Source of the DNA: Ichthyosporea sp. XGB-2017a
Taxonomy: Eukaryota; Opisthokonta; Ichthyosporea
Assembly: GCA_002811675.1 (NCBI GenBank)
Contig: PDIM01010318.1
Coordinates: 126,179-148,741, forward strand
Length of the DNA: 22,563 nucleotides
Direction of reading: 5' to 3'
Shown: positions 16,986 through 22,563 of the stretch, in pieces
Position numbering within the stretch: the first letter of the stretch is position 1
How the letters are laid out: every line of letters starts with the position of its first letter
Translations under genes and position numbers: made by a program
Notes under the pieces: model-generated
Told to the model about the DNA's origin: nothing
The model's database searches: none
Seen by the model: the letters and a program-made list of their open reading frames with translations, nothing else

Positions 16986-19900
16986 TTATTTGGGAGGCAG
17001 GAGCAGGTCCCCATTCACTGTGTAGTATATATCCGTTGCGGGCACTTCATACTCCCCACCATCAGTTTCGGTGTAATCAAATAATTTTGCGCTTCTTAAA
17101 TGGAGTGTGCGAGAGTAGGCAGATGATTCAGAACCAATAGCACCATTGCCATTCGTACCCCAGGCGGTTTCAGTTTCGCCGAAGTTCCCATGGCCCATCC
17201 CCAGTTCCTCTTCCTGCTCAAAACCGTCCACAAAAATCATATCACAGTGAAAAACGGGTTCTCTTTCTACATTGCCTACATTTCTGTACCCGTCGTTCTC
17301 TTTGTGCAAAAATAGCGCGTTTAACGTGCAATAGGTGCACAGCCAAAATAAAAGATAGGCTCCCATTAAAAGGATTGAAACAGCTATGAGCAAGCTAAAT
17401 GTTGAGTCACTGTACTGATATGTTTTTCCATCAACTGGAAGACGACACGCCTTGTCAATGTAAGTCAAGTTCGAAAACGCCTTTAAAATTGTCACCTTTC
17501 CGTCAAGCCCAACACAGTTTTGATTCAGGAAAAAAATCGGTGAGCTCATAGACTCGTTGGAAGACAATTGACCGTGTTTGCCCCAGTATTGCAAGGACAC
17601 TTGAAGGTTATCAGTAGGCCCGATATAGCTCGGATTAAACGACCTCATCGTGGGCGGGTAACTAAAGACAAAATTCCACAACTCACAGCATTTCCAATCG
17701 TAGGACCACTCAAGATTTAGCGAAACAAGGTATGGAAAAGTATTGTGCACACTGCCTGTGTCTGGCAGAGATTTGACATTTGTTTGGGCCACACTCAAAA
17801 GTCGCAAGCTAGAAAACATTGTATCATTAAGCAAAGGCAAAGTGGTCAAGTTTCTGTTGAAGTTCAGATTGAGCATCAGCTTCACCTTTCCACAAGTAAG
17901 CGCTTCTGGTGCAATGTATGTGATATTGTTATAGGATAAGTCTACATACAAATAGTCATTTGCATCCAGTGTCGGAACATTAACATCTTCGACTACTGAA
18001 CAAAGGCTAAAGTCAAGCCGTTGGATTTCATTATGCTGTAAGTTTAGAGTAAAGTAAGTGTTTGAACTTTCTTCGTTTGGAGTGTTCCGATTGGTAGGGG
18101 GATTGGGCCTTGATATGGGGCCGAGCATACTCTTTAGGGACGCCATAATAGCGGTACCATACTTTGGTACACTTTTCAGTCTGTTATGCGATAAATCCAG
18201 CGTATGAATGGGTGTATCATTGCAATCAGTCGCCTGTACACGTAACGCTTCCTCCAAAGCAACCAAACCTACCTCAGTCGCACCCAAAGAGTTATGGGAG
18301 AGGTCCACATAGCATCCATGTCCGATGCAACTTCGATTCATTATAAATCCACCTTCCAGTATTTCTATATTGTTATGACTGATATTCAACAACCGAAGTC
18401 CTCGAATGGACTGAAAGCTTCCTTTCCAAAGATGTTGCACCTTATTAAACGACAAGTCTATTCGAATGTCAGCCCGTTTGGTATAGGTACGTTCAAATAA
18501 ACCTAGTACGTCACGGCTATCGATTTCGTAAGCGCTAGAAAGATTACGATGGGAAGACTCTCCGGGAATTGGAACATCGTGAGAAAACCTCAACTGTGAA
18601 ATGTTATTGTTGGAGAATGTCAGTACGCATGGGTATTCCTCATTAAGCTCGGTTGCACAGTCAAAATACTTGAACATATTCGATATCTCAAGAGTCCCCC
18701 CAAGAGTGTTATTCGCGAGGTTCAAAGTCACGAGACATCCCGTCCAGGCAGAGGCAGTGTTGTAAAAAAAGGGCCAGGGTGACACATTTAGCGAGGAAAT
18801 GGCGAATTCTGAAAGTTCACCATCTACAGCCTCAAAGGAATGAAAACAATGGTCTGTTAAAAGTCTTGTTAGGTTGCTGACCCGCGCCTTTGTCATTTTG
18901 AATTCGCACGAGATAATTCCACGGAAACATCCCTCATGAAGATTCCCCAGTCCCACATTGATGAGATGGATAAACTTATATTTCTGCACCGCCCACCGAA
19001 AAAAAGGAGACGTGGGGGAAAATGCATCCGAGTCTATGCGAGCAATCGGAATATTTTGGAAGTAAATTTGAGACCTTACACCACACAGACGCTTCTGGTT
19101 CAGGACAATGCCAGAGTCTACCTCATCCTGTGATATCTTTCCATCACTTGACACGAGTTTTAAGAGGTAAGTTTTCTGAAATGCTTCCTTAAAATGCACT
19201 TCGCAACAATCCGTGGCAGCTCCTTCACGGGCGCACGGAAAAACCGAAGCGAGATGACCCTCCGTTAACCCGCTCAGTACCAACTCCACTGTATCTAAAG
19301 TCCCTTTCAGTGTTTGGTCCCAAAGGAAATCCCAAAAGTCTTGCTGCACATCAACGTCATAAAGTGCAATACTCGTAACATTACTGACAGATGTCTTGGA
19401 GACATGCCGAGTACTATTCATACTGGAATCAAGCAGTGTGGAAAAGGATGGCTTCTCATAGTAGTCATGGTGCGGGGATGTGAAAGATACACTGGTGGGA
19501 GTAAGGGAACCTCTATCGGCTCCTATTTTAATGGATTGACACTCTCCTGCCCAGCAAATCGAGGGAAGCGATATATTAACTGGACTGTGATCAATCACGG
19601 TATTCTGAAGAAAGGAAAAGGATATAAGGTCCGGTCCATAAAACGAAGAACTGATAAAGGATTGGGGATCTGGCAACACGCAGTTTTGAAGACTGATGCC
19701 GGTCAGTTTGAGGCCTTTGAGGAGGTGCAATGCCTGTCCATCCAGGAAAAAGCCTTTTAGCTGGAACTGAACATACTGCCTGGCCCTGGATGATACATCA
19801 AACAAAAGGGGGCACCTCTCCTGCACAAGACGAGGTTTCGGGCTATGATCCCCATCAGCAGTAGCGGCAGTCACATTCAATATAAAATTCATGGACTGGT

Positions 19901-20939
19901 AGCTTCCGATGGCTTCGGGATGTCCCTCTACGGCCTCTCGCTCCGGATCCACCTGCATCGGCCTCGGCTCGGGGGGTATCCAGGCAAAGGGAGCAAGTGC
20001 AGGGTCCGTGACGTTCCCCACACGTTCACACAGCCGGTCCCAATACGTAGACGTGCTGGGCCTGGCCGTACCGATATCGGCAGGGAATGGTAGCGCGACC
20101 AAGGCCAGGTATAACACAGAGGGGGGCAAGAAGGGCCGCCCATCAGCCTCTGGGGGCAGCATCGGGGCGTGCAGTTGCAAATTGAACGAGCGCTCACGCG
20201 CCACCCCGCGGAAGGAGAGGACAGACAAGTCCGCATGGGGGGAGTACATATAGACGGAAATCAGCTTAGTCAGGGTGTGTGCGTGTAATTGGAAGAGATT
20301 AGGGATGGGATTCAGTCCACTGACGTATAACCCGTAACTTGTTTGGAACATCAACGTAAACACTTGTAGATGCTTCAGCCCAGCCAGTAGATCCGACCGG
20401 ATAAGCGTTTTCCTCCTTCTTTCCCTCACCAAAATGAACAATTCTTTCACATACGGTGTGCTCCTACCCGCAAAGGGGCCCACTTCTTCGAAATCCTCCA
20501 CCACCAGAGACAGAGCGGTTACCCGATAGGCGGAAATGTTGCTCCTCGAAGCGGTTCTGTCGAGAGAAAAGGTCAATGGTAAGGAATCTAAAGTGCCGCT
20601 GGAGAAGTTATCCAGATAATCCTCATATCCTTCCCCCCGATATGTCCAATCGATTCCCCCTGCCCCATCCCCAGCCTCCCCATAATACACCAGCTTGAGT
20701 GGCACCAGAGAATTGTCCCGCCACAGGTTGCCCACTTGGAGCAATCCGATAGTCTTCAGCCCCTGCGGTGATCCCCCTCCTCCTTCCCCCTCCCACTCGG
20801 TGATGGTGGAGGTTAGACGGCATATTTGTTTCCACTGGCTGCATAGATTCAATGTGGGCCCCTCATTGTTCTCCAAGGGGTGGGCAGGGGATGCCACCAG
20901 GAGGAGGAGGAGGAGGAGGTTTGGGAATATTATGTGCAT
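16986..20939 (-). CDS. Single-pass leucine-rich-repeat receptor-like protein, no TIR or kinase domain
   Basis: From the ATG at 20939 this encodes 1317 residues; an ATG at 20993 would add 18, but the inner one gives a textbook signal peptide (MHIIFPN, then a Leu run encoded by a CTC tract, then ASPAHP). The ectodomain of about 1160 residues has weak repeats in its first half and clear LRRs roughly in residues 740 to 1080, such as IDLSFNKVQHLW, LLNISHNNIEIL, TLDLSHNRLKSVP and YVDLSYNNITYIAPEAL. A Cys-containing cap follows, with WKCCELW. There are many N-glycosylation sites. A transmembrane segment (FSLLIAVSILLMGAYLLFWL) precedes a cytoplasmic tail of about 107 residues, acidic and Gly/Glu-rich, with Tyr in YRNV, DYTET, EYEVP and IYYTV. 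The layout resembles Toll-like receptors without TIR, so signalling is by another route. No intron is needed. The ligand is unknown. Confidence 0.85.
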   Translation of the reverse strand: MHIIFPNLLLLLLLVASPAHPLENNEGPTLNLCSQWKQICRLTSTITEWEGEGGGGSPQGLKTIGLLQVGNLWRDNSLVPLKLVYYGEAGDGAGGIDWTYRGEGYEDYLDNFSSGTLDSLPLTFSLDRTASRSNISAYRVTALSLVVEDFEEVGPFAGRSTPYVKELFILVRERRRKTLIRSDLLAGLKHLQVFTLMFQTSYGLYVSGLNPIPNLFQLHAHTLTKLISVYMYSPHADLSVLSFRGVARERSFNLQLHAPMLPPEADGRPFLPPSVLYLALVALPFPADIGTARPSTSTYWDRLCERVGNVTDPALAPFAWIPPEPRPMQVDPEREAVEGHPEAIGSYQSMNFILNVTAATADGDHSPKPRLVQERCPLLFDVSSRARQYVQFQLKGFFLDGQALHLLKGLKLTGISLQNCVLPDPQSFISSSFYGPDLISFSFLQNTVIDHSPVNISLPSICWAGECQSIKIGADRGSLTPTSVSFTSPHHDYYEKPSFSTLLDSSMNSTRHVSKTSVSNVTSIALYDVDVQQDFWDFLWDQTLKGTLDTVELVLSGLTEGHLASVFPCAREGAATDCCEVHFKEAFQKTYLLKLVSSDGKISQDEVDSGIVLNQKRLCGVRSQIYFQNIPIARIDSDAFSPTSPFFRWAVQKYKFIHLINVGLGNLHEGCFRGIISCEFKMTKARVSNLTRLLTDHCFHSFEAVDGELSEFAISSLNVSPWPFFYNTASAWTGCLVTLNLANNTLGGTLEISNMFKYFDCATELNEEYPCVLTFSNNNISQLRFSHDVPIPGESSHRNLSSAYEIDSRDVLGLFERTYTKRADIRIDLSFNKVQHLWKGSFQSIRGLRLLNISHNNIEILEGGFIMNRSCIGHGCYVDLSHNSLGATEVGLVALEEALRVQATDCNDTPIHTLDLSHNRLKSVPKYGTAIMASLKSMLGPISRPNPPTNRNTPNEESSNTYFTLNLQHNEIQRLDFSLCSVVEDVNVPTLDANDYLYVDLSYNNITYIAPEALTCGKVKLMLNLNFNRNLTTLPLLNDTMFSSLRLLSVAQTNVKSLPDTGSVHNTFPYLVSLNLEWSYDWKCCELWNFVFSYPPTMRSFNPSYIGPTDNLQVSLQYWGKHGQLSSNESMSSPIFFLNQNCVGLDGKVTILKAFSNLTYIDKACRLPVDGKTYQYSDSTFSLLIAVSILLMGAYLLFWLCTYCTLNALFLHKENDGYRNVGNVEREPVFHCDMIFVDGFEQEEELGMGHGNFGETETAWGTNGNGAIGSESSAYSRTLHLRSAKLFDYTETDGGEYEVPATDIYYTVNGDLLLPPK
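20901..20919. repeat. GAG/CTC trinucleotide run in the LRR signal peptide
   Basis: Six GAG-type units on the plus strand encode consecutive Leu on the minus strand within the signal peptide hydrophobic core. Length change would alter the Leu run by whole codons. Confidence 0.85.
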
Positions 20940-20993
20940 TCTCTTTGAGCGTTGAGCTTTTCTTTCTCCTACATTTACTACATTAAAGAGCAT

Positions 20994-21540
20994 ATGTGAG
21001 GAGTGCAGAGGCGAACCGAGAAAAAAAAAAAAAGCTTAAATCCCTTCTCCCTCACAATTAAAATCGAAACTCAAAATTGAAATGCGCAAAACAAAAAAAT
21101 AAAACCAACAGAGAATTCCAATTTCCAGGACTATCAACAACAAGGGACACGTGATCAATGCCAGCAGCAGCTGGAGAGTGGACGTGTTTTATTTCAACTG
21201 TACATGTTGGCATTATTTTTGACAGAAAAGCTGCACTGTGGGCTAATGGGGAAAAAGAATCCCTAGAGTGAAGAGTCTCCTGCTGTCTCCACTCTCTCTT
21301 TAATGCCTCAGCTGTCTATTGTCAGGGAGATACGTGTACGTGCATTGTTTTCAATCTTTGACGGGGTCCTCGTTTTCCATCCCCCATACTGCCTTCGGAA
21401 GACGGGCTGTCACAACACACTTTTCTTCCCTCCATTTATAATTCATTTACGTTCCAGAATTGCGCTGTCATTTCCATCTATTTTAATTTCCCCTTGGACC
21501 TATGTTGGCCTTAGAACCTATTGGCAGTCCTTAATTGAGC
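20994..21540. promoter_or_regulatory. Divergent region between LRR gene and rightmost gene-like region
   Basis: This stretch of about 550 bp contains an A13 run (21021-21033) and AT-rich DNA close to the LRR start, so it probably holds the LRR promoter. An 86-residue open frame covers 21303-21563 but is not protein-like and starts without clear context. I see no assignable gene. Confidence 0.4.
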
Positions 21541-22257
21541 ATGCTGCAAACTCGCCGCAGTAGACTTCAAGGCTTCAAGGAGTTGGCTTGCAGGCTTTCA
21601 ATCCATCAGCTTTGACCTTTTGCTGTAAGAAGGAATTTGCCAGCTTATCAAGTACGTGGAATTATGCAGTAGGACGCCCATACAATTGGTCTTCTTCAAC
21701 CAGATATTCTGTGCTTAGCACCTCAGAGCAACCACAGCACCAAACTGAGCACATTTTTGAACGTTGGAACTTGTAATGCATAATTCAAGGTTAGAATATG
21801 GAGGTGCAAACAAACTGGGAAATGCACGATACCAAGCTTTGGCGCTAGCATGGATAAGTCAGGACTTAATAAGCCCTATAGACATAGAGGGGAATCTGCC
21901 TGCATCGATCGAACTCATTAAAAATTCGATAGGCAAAGTTATTTCTGAACATCTAAACATAACGGAACACCTCCACAAAGTATTAGAACATTACGACACC
22001 ACCGACGGCACTGTTACCTCCAGTTAAGGAGGGGGTGCCTCAGATTATGCCTTCGCCCCTGTGGCACCAGCCGCTGTTCCATCGGTAGGTGAAACACAAA
22101 CGCCGGAACCCACAACGCAGCCACCTCCACAAGCTCAATACGGAAGTGACAACATGACAACAGAGGATGTTAAAACCGCAAATGATCAACCTCCTAAGCT
22201 AGAAGAGGTACAAGAGGTTCTAAACACACCAACTGATGATCAACTTCTCCAGTACAC

Positions 22258-22280
22258 CAGGGACGAATTTCCCGTCCCTG
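22258..22280. repeat. 8-bp inverted repeat with 7-nt loop
   Basis: CAGGGACG and its exact reverse complement CGTCCCTG flank a 7-base spacer, within the Pro/Glu-rich open frame about 75 bp before the tandem repeat array. It could form a small hairpin. No function is evident. Confidence 0.6.
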
Positions 22281-22356
22281 AACATCAGGACGGTGGTGAA
22301 GCACCTGTGGAAGAGATTATCAATAAACCGATCGCGCCCCTATCTGAGAATCCAAA

Positions 22357-22563
22357 GAATATCCTTTATACCAGAGGATATCCTTTATACCAGAGGATAT
22401 CCTTTATACCAGAGGATATCCTTTATACCAGAGGATATCCTTTATACCAGAGGATATCCTTTATACCAGAGGATATCCTTTATACCAGAGGATATCCTTT
22501 ATACCAGAGGATATCCTTTATACCAGAGGATATCCTTTATACCAGAGGATATCCTTTATACCA
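22357..22563. repeat. 19-bp tandem repeat (minisatellite), about 11 copies, running off the window
   Basis: The unit is ggatatcctttataccaga. Ten full units and a 17-base partial are present; all are identical apart from the second base of the first unit (A instead of G). Each junction carries the 10-bp palindrome AGGATATCCT. Because 19 is not a multiple of 3, one reading frame passes through all three phases every 57 bases. On the plus strand no phase has a stop, giving a 19-residue period GYPLYQRISFIPEDILYTR. On the minus strand TAA appears. The near-perfect identity suggests recent expansion, and the array continues beyond the window. Confidence 0.95.

Larger units (their letters stand above)
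21541..22563 (+). pseudogene. Partial gene-like region with shifting frames, in-frame TAA and repeat-encoded tail; open at the window edge
   Basis: I do not recognise a family. Three plus-strand frames follow one another: 21541-21615 (MLQTRRSRLQGF..., basic, like a mitochondrial presequence), 21564-21776 (with STRYSVLSTSEQPQ), and 21776 onward (MHNSRLEYGG...). The last stays open to a TAA at 22025-22027 and then, in the same frame, for 178 further codons: a Pro/Thr/Glu-rich stretch followed by the 19-bp repeats to the window end. This could be a decayed gene with two frameshifts and a nonsense codon, a real gene with introns I cannot place, or an ORF ending at TAA followed by a second one. 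Its 3' end lies outside the window. Confidence 0.4.

Noticed and set aside
16986-20939. Calling the LRR protein a Toll-like receptor or an ITAM receptor
   Set aside because: No TIR domain is present, and the tail tyrosines do not match YxxL/I pairs with the right spacing.
22357-22563. CRISPR array
   Set aside because: The repeats are directly adjacent without spacers, and the genome is eukaryotic. It is a minisatellite.
22357-22563. Telomere repeats
   Set aside because: The 19-bp unit is not G-rich on one strand and resembles no known telomere unit. A subtelomeric satellite remains possible.

Overview
This is nuclear DNA from a compact eukaryotic genome. Genes are separated by roughly 250 to 600 bp, several have canonical GT-AG introns, AATAAA signals follow most stop codons, and the recognisable proteins are eukaryote-specific (WDR5, BCD1/ZNHIT6, Integrator subunit 9, an XRCC1 N-terminal domain protein, BCCIP/Bcp1, RNA polymerase III subunit RPC11). 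The WDR5 and RPC11 proteins read very like their animal counterparts, so a unicellular relative of animals and fungi is my best guess. No species-level marker is visible and this remains inference.

Left half (1 to about 14,050), mostly housekeeping: WDR5 (-), BCD1 (+), INTS9 (-, three exons), an XRCC1-N protein (+), BCCIP (-), RPC11 (+), an NMNAT-family nucleotidyltransferase (-), a secreted or membrane-anchored orphan (-) and uracil phosphoribosyltransferase (+). Strands nearly alternate, giving a chain of divergent (shared promoter) and convergent (abutting or overlapping 3' UTR) pairs. Many products act in RNA or ribosome biology: chromatin (WDR5), box C/D snoRNP assembly (BCD1), snRNA 3' processing (INTS9), Pol III (RPC11) and ribosomal protein chaperoning (BCCIP). 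NMNAT and UPRT make NAD and UMP. No operon is implied.

Right half (about 14,050 to the end), lineage-specific in character: a five-exon gene for a 518-residue protein I cannot assign, a decayed-looking open frame with a Cys/His cluster, a large single-pass leucine-rich-repeat receptor-like protein with a tyrosine-bearing tail but no TIR domain, and an incomplete gene-like region. In that last region successive open frames, one in-frame TAA and a perfect 19-bp tandem repeat run off the window edge.

The strongest candidates for something undescribed are the 19-bp minisatellite, which stays open while rotating through all three frames, the 518-residue orphan, and the LRR receptor. No tRNA, rRNA, CRISPR array or complete transposon was recognised.
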